From assembly GCF_022179325.1 (NCBI RefSeq), contig NZ_BPQQ01000060.1:1-64000 (forward strand): a stretch of DNA of 64,000 nt, written 5' to 3'. This document shows positions 27,339 to 36,082 of this stretch, in pieces. Position 1 is the stretch's first letter, and each line of letters begins with the position of its first letter. Under the pieces are notes generated by a model that saw only the letters and a program-made list of their open reading frames with translations, was not told where the DNA came from and did no database searches. Source of the stretch: Methylobacterium isbiliense. Lineage in GTDB: Bacteria; Pseudomonadota; Alphaproteobacteria; Rhizobiales; Beijerinckiaceae. A program made the translations under genes and the position numbers.

Positions 27339-30300
27339 CGCCGCGCATCCCTTCGAGCATCGCCATGTAGCGGGGCAGGTCGTAGGCCTGCACGAGGCCG
27401 CGCAGCTCGGCGACGTACGGCTCGGGCGTCTCGGCCTCGATCTCGGCGAGCTTCGCCTCGATGCCGCGCACGTGGCCGATGCGCCCGAGCCGGATCAGCT
27501 CGGCGACCTGATCGGGGTTCGCCCGCGGCGGGCCGGGCCTGGCGGCGGGGGCCTCGGCGCTCGTCCAGTCGAGCCCGAGCAGGAGCTGGATGCGCGAGAG
27601 GAAGTCGCGCAGGTCGAACGGCTTGGCGATCATCGCGTCGTGCGGCGCATCCTCGCCCCGCACCGGGCTGATCTCGTGCACGTTCGCCGACATCATGGCG
27701 ATGCGCGCCGGCCCGTGGCCGGCGGCCCGCAGCGCGCGGGCGAGTTCCCAGCCGGTCATGCCCGGCATGGCGATGTCGAGGAGGAAGAGGTCCGGCCGGC
27801 AATCCGCGGCCAGCGCAAGGCAGCTCGGCCCGTCCGCGGCCGACAGGAGGGTGAAGCCCAGGGGCGTGAGGATCTCGCGCATCAGGTCGCGGTGGGCCGG
27901 GTCGTCGTCGACCACGAAGATCGTGCGCCGCCGGCCGGCATAGCCGGTGATCGGCGCCTCGGCGGGAGCGGCGCCGGCCGGATCGGCGAGCGAGGACAGC
28001 ATCAGCTTGAGGCGGAAGGTGCTGCCGCGCCCGACCTCGCTCGTCACCGTGATCTCGCCCCCCATGACCTGCGCCAGGAGATGCGCGATGGTCAGCCCGA
28101 GCCCGGTGCCCGGCGTGCTGGTGGCGGCGGGCAGCGAGCCGCGCACGAAGGGCTCGAAGATGCGCTGCCGGTCGGCCTCGGGAATGCCCGAGCCCGTGTC
28201 GGTGACGGCGAACTCGGCGATCTGGCTGCGGTAGGTCACCTGCAGGCCGACATGGCCGCGCGCCGTGAACTTGATCGCGTTGGAGATCAGGTTGAGGAGG
28301 ATCTGGCGCAGGCGCTTCTCGTCGGTGGCGACGAGGGCGGGCAGGCTCGGGGGCCGGTCGAAGCGGAACTCCAGCCCGGCGCCCTCGGCCTGGGGCCGGC
28401 ACATGTCCACGATCTGGTCGAGGAAGTCGGGGAGCCGCACGTGGTTGCGGTGGAGCTGCAGCCGGCCCGCCTCCATGCGCGAGATGTCGAGGAGGCCGTC
28501 GATCAGCCCCGACAGGTGCTCGGCGCTGCGCCGGATCACCCGCAGGCCCGCCTGGCGGGGGAGCGGGATCGCCGGATCGTTCTCGAGGAGCTGGGCGTAG
28601 CCGAGCACGGCGTTGAGCGGCGTGCGCAGCTCGTGGCTGATCCCCACCACGTAGCGGCTCTTGGCGAGGTTCGCCGCCTCCGCGGCCTCCTTGGCCTTCT
28701 GCAGCTTGGCGTCGGTGATCCTGTGGGCCGCGATCTCGGCCCGGTGGAGCGCGGTCTGGCGGGCGGTCTCCTCCTGCGCGACGCGGCGGCTCTCCTGGGC
28801 CAGCACGAACAGCCACGCCACCACCCCGAAGATCACCGCCATGACGAAGAACACCGCCTGGAGCGCCTGGGCCAGCACGGCGCTCTGCTCGGGGGCGCGG
28901 TGGGCGCCCTCCGCGTAGATCGCGCCGAGGATCAGCCCGGCGGCGCAGCAGAGGGCGAGCATCACCCCGGCGTAGCGCCCGAGCCGGGAATCGAAGGCGG
29001 CGGCCACGCGCGCCGGGAGCAGGCGCCCGGCCACGAAGCTCGCCTGGGCGCCGAACCGGGCGTGCGGCTTGCACAGGTCGCCGCAGCGCGCGTCGAGCGA
29101 GCAGCACAGCGAGCAGATCGGCACCGCGTAGGCCGGGCAATAGGCCATGTCCTCGGCCTCGAAGCCGTGCTCGCACACGCCGCAGGTGATGTCGCCGCAG
29201 CCCTTCCAGTGCCGCCGCGGCCGGCGCGCGAGGTAGTAGCGCCCGCCCGTCGCCCAGGCGATGACCGGGGCGGCCGCGAAGGCGGTGCCGAGGGCGATGA
29301 AGGCCGCGAAGGCCTGCGGCCCCGCCCCCAGCACCCCCGCATAGGCGAGGCAGGCCAGCAGGCAGGCGAGCGCCATCGCGCCGGTGCCGACCGGGTTCAC
29401 GTCGTAGAGATGCGCGCGCTTGAATTCGATCCCCGGCGGCGAGAGGCCGAGCGGCTTGTTGACCGCGAGGTCCGCCACCAGCGCGCCCATCCAGGCCGCC
29501 GCCACCAGCGCGTAGAGGCCGAGCGTGCGCTCCAGCGTCTTGTAGATGCCGAGTTCCATCAGGAGCAGGGCGATCGCGACGTTGAACACCAGCCAGACGA
29601 CGCGGCCCGGATGGCTGTGGGTCAGCCGCGAGAAGAAGTTCGACCACGCGATCGAGCCCGCATAGGCGTTCGTCACGTTGATCTTGAGCTGGGAGATCAC
29701 CACGAACAGGGCGGTGAGCCAGATCACCGCGCTTCCCGACGACAACACGTAGCCGAAGGCCACCGCGTACATCTGCGTCGGCTCGCTCGCGTGCTCCGGC
29801 GGTACGCCGCGGCCGAGCGCCAGCACCGCCAGGAACGAGCCGAGCAGGATCTTGAGCATGCCCGGCAGGATCCAGCCGGCCCCCGCGCCGAGCACTGCCG
29901 CCCACCAGCGCAGGGACCGCCCCGGCGGCGCCGGCGGGACGAAGCGCAGGAAATCCACCTGCTCGCCGACCTGCGCGATCAGCGAGAACAGGATCCCGCA
30001 GGCCGCGCCGTAGAGCAGCCCGTCGAACCCGGCGCCGCGCTCGCCCACGAGCCCCGCATGGGCCATCCACGCCTCCAGCGGCGCGTCCGCGGAGGCGGCG
30101 ATGAAGGCGAGCGGCAGCAGGTTCAGGGCGAGCCAGACCGGCTGGGTGACGAGCTGGAAGCGGCTGATGAGCGCGATGCCGTAGGTGACGAGCGGGATCA
30201 CCGCGAGCGCACTGACGAGGTAGCCGAGCGCAAGCGGCAGGCCGAAGCACAGCTCCAGCGCGAGCGCCATGATGGCGGCCTCGATGGCGAAGAACAGGTA

Positions 30301-30678
30301 GGTGAAGCTCGCGTAGATCAGCGAGGTGATGGTCGAGCCGATGTAGCCGAACCCGGCGCCCCGGGTGAGCAGGTCGACGTCGAGCCCGTAGCGGGCCGCG
30401 TAGGCGCTCACCGGCACGCCGGTGGCGAAGATGATCAGCCCGACGGTCAGGACCGCCAGCACCGTGTTTGTGAACCCGCTCGACAGGATCAGCGTGCCGC
30501 CGATCGCCTCCAGGGCCAGGAAGGCCACGGAGCCGAGGGCCGTCTGGGCGACGCGCAGCGCCGACCAGCGCCGCGCCCGCTTGGCCGTGAAGCGCAGGGC
30601 GAAATCCTCAAGGGTCTCGTTCGCAACCCATCGGTTGTAGTCGCGCCGGACCGGAATGATGCGCTGTCGTCCGTGCAT
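27331..30678 (-). CDS. Hybrid histidine kinase with NCS1-permease-like sensor domain
   Basis: A 1115-residue protein from the ATG at 30678. Residues about 10-485 resemble an NCS1 nucleobase/allantoin-type symporter (RRDYNRWVANETLEDFALRFT start, about 12 helices). Residues 494-536 hold nine cysteines (494, 499, 502, 514, 522, 525, 526, 532, 536), a likely metal or redox site. Two further helices (about 570-627) and a coiled coil lead to the kinase: His682 in GISHELRTPLNAVLGYAQ, NLISNAIKFT (N box), a catalytic domain, and a receiver with DDD and LLDIAMPG near 945-1060. A TTG at 30747 is an upstream alternative. It probably senses an imported or external amide, urea or nucleobase-like compound and drives the LuxR-type regulator. 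Confidence 0.85.
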   Translation of the reverse strand: MHGRQRIIPVRRDYNRWVANETLEDFALRFTAKRARRWSALRVAQTALGSVAFLALEAIGGTLILSSGFTNTVLAVLTVGLIIFATGVPVSAYAARYGLDVDLLTRGAGFGYIGSTITSLIYASFTYLFFAIEAAIMALALELCFGLPLALGYLVSALAVIPLVTYGIALISRFQLVTQPVWLALNLLPLAFIAASADAPLEAWMAHAGLVGERGAGFDGLLYGAACGILFSLIAQVGEQVDFLRFVPPAPPGRSLRWWAAVLGAGAGWILPGMLKILLGSFLAVLALGRGVPPEHASEPTQMYAVAFGYVLSSGSAVIWLTALFVVISQLKINVTNAYAGSIAWSNFFSRLTHSHPGRVVWLVFNVAIALLLMELGIYKTLERTLGLYALVAAAWMGALVADLAVNKPLGLSPPGIEFKRAHLYDVNPVGTGAMALACLLACLAYAGVLGAGPQAFAAFIALGTAFAAAPVIAWATGGRYYLARRPRRHWKGCGDITCGVCEHGFEAEDMAYCPAYAVPICSLCCSLDARCGDLCKPHARFGAQASFVAGRLLPARVAAAFDSRLGRYAGVMLALCCAAGLILGAIYAEGAHRAPEQSAVLAQALQAVFFVMAVIFGVVAWLFVLAQESRRVAQEETARQTALHRAEIAAHRITDAKLQKAKEAAEAANLAKSRYVVGISHELRTPLNAVLGYAQLLENDPAIPLPRQAGLRVIRRSAEHLSGLIDGLLDISRMEAGRLQLHRNHVRLPDFLDQIVDMCRPQAEGAGLEFRFDRPPSLPALVATDEKRLRQILLNLISNAIKFTARGHVGLQVTYRSQIAEFAVTDTGSGIPEADRQRIFEPFVRGSLPAATSTPGTGLGLTIAHLLAQVMGGEITVTSEVGRGSTFRLKLMLSSLADPAGAAPAEAPITGYAGRRRTIFVVDDDPAHRDLMREILTPLGFTLLSAADGPSCLALAADCRPDLFLLDIAMPGMTGWELARALRAAGHGPARIAMMSANVHEISPVRGEDAPHDAMIAKPFDLRDFLSRIQLLLGLDWTSAEAPAARPGPPRANPDQVAELIRLGRIGHVRGIEAKLAEIEAETPEPYVAELRGLVQAYDLPRYMAMLEGMRGDA

Positions 30679-30694
30679 GGTCGTCCGTGCATGA
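30667..30694. repeat. Tandem 13-bp direct repeat at the kinase start
   Basis: TCGTCCGTGCATG occurs twice, at 30667-30679 and 30681-30693, separated by one base, across the start codon region of the hybrid kinase. Each copy contains CAT, read as ATG on the minus strand, which complicates start assignment. It may be a simple duplication. Confidence 0.6.
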
Positions 30695-30842
30695 GCGTCC
30701 GCGGCGGCCTTTCGCAACGCAGCATCGTCCGTCGTCGCGCACGCCAAGCACGGATCGGGCCGGTTGCCGGCCGCGCGGCCGATGCCGGGCGCCCGCAGGC
30801 GGGGCAGGGCGCATGATCCTGCGGAGCTTTCCGGGCCGGCGG

Positions 30843-30862
30843 TATACGCAAAACAGCGTATA
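30843..30862. promoter_or_regulatory. Palindromic operator candidate in divergent promoter
   Basis: TATACGC (30843-30849) and GCGTATA (30856-30862) are perfect inverted arms around AAAACA. It is the most AT-rich spot in the 282-bp gap between the hybrid kinase and the urtA-like gene and lies 99 bp before that ATG. A LuxR-type response regulator would bind such a dyad; that it is the neighbour's target is inferred. Confidence 0.5.
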
Positions 30863-30960
30863 TGCTGCGTCGCACAACGCTGCCTAGCCTGCGGTCAGAC
30901 GTGCAGGACACCGCCCGCCACCGGGGCGGACCGGCGCGGGCCTGCAGGAGAGGACGAGCA

Positions 30961-32217
30961 ATGGCTGACAACGACCGGGGCCTCGAATCGGCGCTGCGGC
31001 GCCGGCTGCTCATGGGACTCGCCGCGGCGCCCGCGGCGGCCGCCCTGCCCCGCTTCGCCTTCGCGGCGGGGCCGGCCACCGCGGCGGTGAACACCACGGG
31101 CCTCGCCGTCACGGACAGCGAGGTGACGGTCGGCATCCTGCACTCGGTCACCGGCACCATGGCGATCTCGGAGACCGGGGCGCAGCAGGCGGAAAAGCTC
31201 GCCATCGAGCAGATCAATGCCGAGGGCGGCGTGCTCGGGCGCAAGATCAAGGTGATCCAGGAGGACGGGGCCTCCGACTGGCCCACCTTCGCGGAGAAGG
31301 CCAAGAAGCTCCTCGTCAACGACAAGTGCGCGGCGGTGTTCGGCTGCTGGACCTCCGCCTCCCGCAAGGCGGTGCTGCCGGTGTTCGAGCAGTACAACGG
31401 CATGCTCTACTACCCGACCTTCTACGAGGGCCTGGAGGAGTCGAAGAACGTCATCTACACGGGCCAGGAAGCGACGCAGCAGATCCTGGCCGGCCTCGAC
31501 TGGGTGGCGAAGGAGAAAGGCGGCAAGACCTTCTTCTTCATCGGCTCGGACTACATCTGGCCGCGCACCTCGAACAAGATCGCCCGCAAGCACGTCGAGA
31601 ACGTGATCAAGGGCAAGGTCGTCGGCGAGGAGTACTTCCCGCTCGGCCATACCCAGTTCAACTCGGTGATCAACAAGATCAAGCTGACGAAGCCGAACGT
31701 GATCTTCACGGACGTGGTCGGCGGCTCGAACGTGGCGTTCTACAAGCAGCTCAAGGCGGCCGGCATCGACCTGTCGAAGCAGGTGCTGATGACGATCTCG
31801 GTGACCGAGGACGAGATCGACGGCATCGGCGGCGAGAACATCGCCGGCGCCTACGCCTGCATGAAGTACTTCCAGTCGCTCAAGAACCCGAACAACGAAA
31901 AGTTCGTCGCCGCCTTCAAGAAGATGTGGGGCGAGAAGACGGTGATCGGCGACGTCACGCAGGCGGCCTATCTCGGGCCGTTCCTGTGGAAGCTCACCGC
32001 CGAGAAGGTCGGCTCGTTCGACGTCGACAAGATCGCGGCGGGCTCGGCGGGCATCGAGTTCAAGGGCGCGCCGGAGGGCTACGTGCGCATCCATCCCAAC
32101 CATCACCTCTGGTCGAAGACCCGGGTCGGTCTCGCCAAGGCGGACGGACAGTTCGAGGTCGTCTACGAGAGTGCCGGCCTCATCGAACCGAACCCGTTCC
32201 CGGTGGGCTACCAGTAG
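30961..32217 (+). CDS. urtA: Urea/short-chain amide ABC binding protein (UrtA/FmdD family)
   Basis: A 418-residue periplasmic binding protein of the UrtA/FmdD group. A twin-arginine-like leader RRRLLMGLAAAPAAAALPRFAFA (about residues 13-35) precedes the mature protein. Family segments are GILHSVTGTMAISE, INAEGGVLGRKIKV and AVFGCWTSASRKAVLP. The ATG at 30961 follows AGGAGAGG. In Methylophilus methylotrophus, FmdDEF imports urea and short-chain amides beside fmdA and fmdB; the same company is seen here, so acetamide or formamide uptake is as likely as urea. Confidence 0.9.
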   Translation: MADNDRGLESALRRRLLMGLAAAPAAAALPRFAFAAGPATAAVNTTGLAVTDSEVTVGILHSVTGTMAISETGAQQAEKLAIEQINAEGGVLGRKIKVIQEDGASDWPTFAEKAKKLLVNDKCAAVFGCWTSASRKAVLPVFEQYNGMLYYPTFYEGLEESKNVIYTGQEATQQILAGLDWVAKEKGGKTFFFIGSDYIWPRTSNKIARKHVENVIKGKVVGEEYFPLGHTQFNSVINKIKLTKPNVIFTDVVGGSNVAFYKQLKAAGIDLSKQVLMTISVTEDEIDGIGGENIAGAYACMKYFQSLKNPNNEKFVAAFKKMWGEKTVIGDVTQAAYLGPFLWKLTAEKVGSFDVDKIAAGSAGIEFKGAPEGYVRIHPNHHLWSKTRVGLAKADGQFEVVYESAGLIEPNPFPVGYQ

Positions 32218-32237
32218 CCGCGACGGCGTTCGATCCA

Positions 32238-32277
32238 CGCGGGATCCCCTGTCCCGCAGGGGAGAGGGGATCCCGCG
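32238..32277. repeat. Intergenic palindrome between urtA and urtB
   Basis: CGCGGGATCCCCT (32238-32250) and AGGGGATCCCGCG (32265-32277) are perfect 13-base inverted arms around GTCCCGCAGGGGAG. The element lies 20 bp after the urtA stop and belongs to the same family as 205-245 and 37637-37675. It may stabilise the urtA message. Confidence 0.65.
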
Positions 32278-32331
32278 CCGCCCGCCCCAGACAGTGCCGC
32301 CCCGCGCCCCCATCCATCCCGGAGCCCTCCC

Positions 32332-33258
32332 ATGTTCGGAGACTACTCGCTCGGCGACCTCGGCGCGATCTTCGCCATGCAGGGCTTCGCCGGCCTGATC
32401 CTGTTCTCGGTCTACGTGCTGATGGCGCTCGGCCTCGCCATCATCTTCGGGCAGATGGGCGTCATCAACATGGCGCACGGGGAGTTCATGATCCTCGGCG
32501 CCTACGTGACCTACCTGTGCTCGGGGTTCTTCCAGAGCAACCTGCCGGCTTTGTTCCCGGGCTACTTCTTCGTGGCGATGGTCCTGGCCTTCCTGGCCGC
32601 AGGCGCGCTCGGCATGCTGGTGGAGTGGGCGCTGATCCGCCATCTCTACAAGCGGCCTCTCGACACGCTGCTCGCCACCTGGGGCCTCTCGCTCATCCTG
32701 CAGCAGGCCTACCGCTCGATCTTCGGCGCACGCGAGGTCGGCGTCGAACTCCCCTCCTGGCTGATCGGCTCGGTCCAGGTCACGGACGCGATCGAGATCC
32801 CGATCAACGGCATGTTCGTGATGGCGGTCACGGTCCTGATCACCGTCGCGGTGGCGCTGCTCCTGTTCGCCTCGCGCTGGGGACGGCAGGTGCGGGCGGT
32901 GATGCAGAACCGCGTCATGGCGGGCGCGGTCGGCATCGACACCGACCGGGTCGACCGCGCCACCTTCGGCATCGGCTGCGGCATCGCCGGCATCGCGGGC
33001 GCGGCCTTCACGATGATCGGCTCGACGGGGCCGACCTCGGGCCAGCTCTACATCGTCGACACCTTCCTGATCGTGGTCTTCGGGGGCGCGGCGAGCCTCC
33101 TCGGCACCATCGCGTCGGCCTTCTCGATCTCGCAGACCCAGTCGACGCTGGAGTTCTTCCTCTCCGGCTCCACCGCCAAGGTGCTCACGCTGCTCGGCGT
33201 CGTGGCGATCCTGATGCTGCGCCCGCAGGGGCTCTTCACCCTCAAGGTCCGGCGCTGA
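32332..33258 (+). CDS. urtB: Urea/amide ABC permease UrtB
   Basis: A 308-residue LivH-like permease of the UrtB group with about eight helices. The family stretch IFGQMGVINMAHGEFMILGAYVTY occurs near residues 38-61, and VFGGAASLLGTIASAFSISQTQSTLEFF near 250, which is the UrtB form of the C-terminal motif. It follows urtA after the palindrome and precedes urtC by 13 bp. Confidence 0.92.
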   Translation: MFGDYSLGDLGAIFAMQGFAGLILFSVYVLMALGLAIIFGQMGVINMAHGEFMILGAYVTYLCSGFFQSNLPALFPGYFFVAMVLAFLAAGALGMLVEWALIRHLYKRPLDTLLATWGLSLILQQAYRSIFGAREVGVELPSWLIGSVQVTDAIEIPINGMFVMAVTVLITVAVALLLFASRWGRQVRAVMQNRVMAGAVGIDTDRVDRATFGIGCGIAGIAGAAFTMIGSTGPTSGQLYIVDTFLIVVFGGAASLLGTIASAFSISQTQSTLEFFLSGSTAKVLTLLGVVAILMLRPQGLFTLKVRR

Positions 33259-33271
33259 GGAGTCCCGCCCC

Positions 33272-34411
33272 ATGAAACTCCCGACCCTCAACGACAACCC
33301 CTTCATGAAGCCGATGGAGTGGGTGAGCCTCCTCCTCCTCGCCGGGCTGATCCTGGTGCTGCTCCCGCTCGCCCTCGACAGCTTCCGCCTCAACCTGGTC
33401 GGCAAGTACCTCACCTACGCCTTCGTCGCGCTCGGCCTCGTCATCTGCTGGGGCTATTGCGGCATCCTCTCGCTCGGCCAGGGCGTGTTCTTCGGCCTCG
33501 GCGGGTACTGCATGGCGATGTACCTGAAGCTCGAAGCCTCCTCGGTCGAGAACACCAGGATCCAGTCGACCCCGGGCATCCCGGACTTCATGGACTGGAA
33601 CCAGGTCACGGCCCTGCCGTGGTTCTGGAAGCCCTTCCACAGCCTGCCGCTGACGCTCATCGCCGTGGTGGCGGTGCCGACGCTGTTCGCCTTCGTGATC
33701 GGCGCCGCGATGTTCAAGCGGCGCGTCGGCGGCACCTACTTCGCGATCATCACCCAGGCCATCGCGGCGATCCTCACCATCCTGATCGTCGGCCAGCAGG
33801 GCTATACCGGCGGCATCAACGGCATCACCGACCTGCGCACCCTCAACGGCTGGGACATCCGGACGGATGCGGCGAAGACTATCCTCTACTTCGTCAATGG
33901 CGGGCTCCTGATCGCCTGCATCCTGGTCGCCCAGGCCGTGAAGCGCTCGAAGCTCGGGCGCATCCTCGTCGCCATGCGCGACAAGGAGGACCGGGTGCGC
34001 TTCTCGGGCTACGCGGTGGCGAGCTTCAAGATCTTCGCCTTCTGCCTCGCCGCCGCCTTCGCGGCCGTGGGAGGGGCGATGTTCACCCTGCAGGTCGGGT
34101 TCATGTCGCCCTCCTTCGTCGGCATCGTGCCGTCGATCGAGATGGTGATCTACACCGCGGTCGGCGGGCGGCTGTCGCTGTTCGGCGCGGTCTACGGCAC
34201 GCTGCTCGTCAACTGGGCCAAGACCAGCTTCTCCGAGAGCTTCCCGGAACTCTGGCTGTTCGGCCTCGGCGCGCTGTTCATCGCGGTGGTGCTCGCCTTC
34301 CCCAACGGGCTCGCCGGCATCTGGCGCCAGCACGTCGAGCCGCGCCTGTCCCGCAAGCCGAAGTCCCCCGCCCTCCCGGCCGTGCTGCCGCACGGCGCCC
34401 CGGCCGAATAG
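33272..34411 (+). CDS. urtC: Urea/amide ABC permease UrtC
   Basis: A 379-residue LivM-like permease of the UrtC group. It begins MKLPTLNDNPFMKPMEW and has WGYCGILSLGQGVFFGLGGYCMAMY near residues 66-90 and AMRDKEDRVRFSGY near 233. The longer loop with the PGIPDFMDWNQV segment (about 105-118) is typical of UrtC and distinguishes it from leucine permeases. The stop abuts the next gene. Confidence 0.92.
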   Translation: MKLPTLNDNPFMKPMEWVSLLLLAGLILVLLPLALDSFRLNLVGKYLTYAFVALGLVICWGYCGILSLGQGVFFGLGGYCMAMYLKLEASSVENTRIQSTPGIPDFMDWNQVTALPWFWKPFHSLPLTLIAVVAVPTLFAFVIGAAMFKRRVGGTYFAIITQAIAAILTILIVGQQGYTGGINGITDLRTLNGWDIRTDAAKTILYFVNGGLLIACILVAQAVKRSKLGRILVAMRDKEDRVRFSGYAVASFKIFAFCLAAAFAAVGGAMFTLQVGFMSPSFVGIVPSIEMVIYTAVGGRLSLFGAVYGTLLVNWAKTSFSESFPELWLFGLGALFIAVVLAFPNGLAGIWRQHVEPRLSRKPKSPALPAVLPHGAPAE

Positions 34412-34420
34412 GTGAGCCCG

Positions 34421-35194
34421 ATGTCCGCCGCCCTCCTCCCCGGCGCCTCCCCGAACGACAAGGATTTCCTGCTCGCGGTCGAGGGGCTCACGGTCTCGTT
34501 CGACGGCTTCAAGGCGGTCAACGACGTGTCGTTCTACGTCGATCCGGACGAGATCCGGGTCATCATCGGGCCGAACGGCGCCGGCAAGACCACGGTCCTC
34601 GACCTGATCTGCGGGCGCACCAAGGCGACCTCGGGCTCGATCAAGTATCGCGGGCAGGAACTGACCCGGCTCTCCGAGAGCGCCATCGTCCAGGCGGGCG
34701 TCGGGCGCAAGTTCCAGACCCCGTCGATCTACGACGACCTGACGGTGTTCGAGAACCTGGAGATCTCCTTCCCGCGCGGGCGCACGGTGCTCGGCGCGCT
34801 CACCTTCAAGCGCGACGCGGAGGTGCGCGACCGCATCCACGCCATCGCCGAGATGATCTTCCTGAAGGACCATCTCGACGCCCGGGCGGAGTTCCTGAGC
34901 CACGGCCAGAAGCAGTGGCTGGAGATCGGCATGCTGCTGATCCAGGACCCGGAACTCCTGATGCTCGACGAGCCGGTGGCCGGCATGAGCGTCGCCGAGC
35001 GCAAGAAGACCGCGGAACTGCTGCACCAGATCATCAAGGGCCGCTCGGTGCTCGTCATCGAGCACGACATGAAGTTCGTCGAGGACATCGCCCACCGGGT
35101 GACCGTGCTGCACCAGGGCCGGGTGCTCTCGGAGGGCTCGATGGAGCGGGTGAAGAACGACCCCAAGGTGGTCGAAGTCTATCTCGGGCATTGA
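34421..35194 (+). CDS. urtD: Urea/amide ABC ATPase UrtD
   Basis: A 257-residue ATPase with Walker A GPNGAGKTT, the UrtD-like signature LSHGQKQWLEIGMLL and Walker B LLMLDEPVAGM. The ATG at 34421 with AGGTGA five bases upstream is preferred over the in-frame GTG at 34412. It partners UrtE. Confidence 0.92.
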   Translation: MSAALLPGASPNDKDFLLAVEGLTVSFDGFKAVNDVSFYVDPDEIRVIIGPNGAGKTTVLDLICGRTKATSGSIKYRGQELTRLSESAIVQAGVGRKFQTPSIYDDLTVFENLEISFPRGRTVLGALTFKRDAEVRDRIHAIAEMIFLKDHLDARAEFLSHGQKQWLEIGMLLIQDPELLMLDEPVAGMSVAERKKTAELLHQIIKGRSVLVIEHDMKFVEDIAHRVTVLHQGRVLSEGSMERVKNDPKVVEVYLGH

Positions 35195-35208
35195 GGGAGG
35201 CCGCCGCC

Positions 35209-35952
35209 ATGCTCCAGACCGTCCCCGCCGCAGCCCCGCCGCTCGCCCCCGCCGCGGCGCCCCTCCTGTCGGTCAGCGACCTGCACGCGGCCTACGGCCA
35301 GAGCGAGGTGCTGCACGGCATCGACCTGTCCGTCGCGCCCGGCGAGATCGTCGCGCTCATGGGCCGCAACGGCATGGGCAAGTCCACCTTCATGAAGACC
35401 CTGATGGGGATCGTGCCGGCGCGGGCGGGCCGGATCCGGGTCGGGGAGACCGACGTCACCGCCCTCAAGACCTACCGGCGCGTCGCCGCGGGTCTCGCCT
35501 ACGTGCCGCAGGGGCGGATGATCTTCTCGGCCATGACGGTGCAGGAGAACATCGAGACCGGGCTCACCGTCACCGGCGCGAGCAAGGTCCCGGGCGATCT
35601 CTACGAGATGTTCCCGGTGCTCCTCGAGATGAAGGGGCGGCGCGGCGGCAACCTGTCGGGCGGGCAGCAGCAGCAGCTCGCCATCGCGCGCGCTCTCGCG
35701 AGCCGCCCGCAGGTGCTGCTCCTCGACGAGCCGACCGAGGGCATCCAGCCCTCGATCATCCGCGAGATGGGGCGGACGCTGAAGCGGATCCGGGACGAGC
35801 GCGGTCTCTCCATCGTCGTCTCCGAGCAGGTGCTGAGCTTCGCCCTCGACATCGCCGACCGCGTGCTGGTGATCGAGAACGGCAGCATCGTCCACGAGGA
35901 CGCCCGCGCCGACATCGACGAGGCCAAGGTCGCCCGCTTCCTGTCGGTCTGA
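35209..35952 (+). CDS. urtE: Urea/amide ABC ATPase UrtE
   Basis: A 247-residue ATPase with Walker A GRNGMGKST, whose Met is typical of UrtE, signature LSGGQQQQLAIARAL and Walker B VLLLDEPTEGIQPSII. The ATG at 35209 follows GAGGGAGG. An Ala/Pro-rich N-terminal extension of about 15 residues precedes the domain. It is followed by a 130-bp gap and then fmdA. Confidence 0.93.
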   Translation: MLQTVPAAAPPLAPAAAPLLSVSDLHAAYGQSEVLHGIDLSVAPGEIVALMGRNGMGKSTFMKTLMGIVPARAGRIRVGETDVTALKTYRRVAAGLAYVPQGRMIFSAMTVQENIETGLTVTGASKVPGDLYEMFPVLLEMKGRRGGNLSGGQQQQLAIARALASRPQVLLLDEPTEGIQPSIIREMGRTLKRIRDERGLSIVVSEQVLSFALDIADRVLVIENGSIVHEDARADIDEAKVARFLSV

Positions 35953-36082
35953 CGGGAGCGACGCCGCGATCCGGCGCGAGCCGGACGACCGAGAGACGGC
36001 AGGACGGACCGGCCGGGGCTCCCCCGCGCCGGGCCGGGAGCGCCTGCCTTCGATCCAACCCCGAACGAGGAGCCGAGAGGAC

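Noticed and set aside
27055-30816. Very long open frame on the plus strand opposite the hybrid kinase
   Set aside because: It is antisense to a well-supported gene, has a Gln/Arg/His-rich, family-free translation and no ribosome binding site; such frames are expected at about 70% GC.
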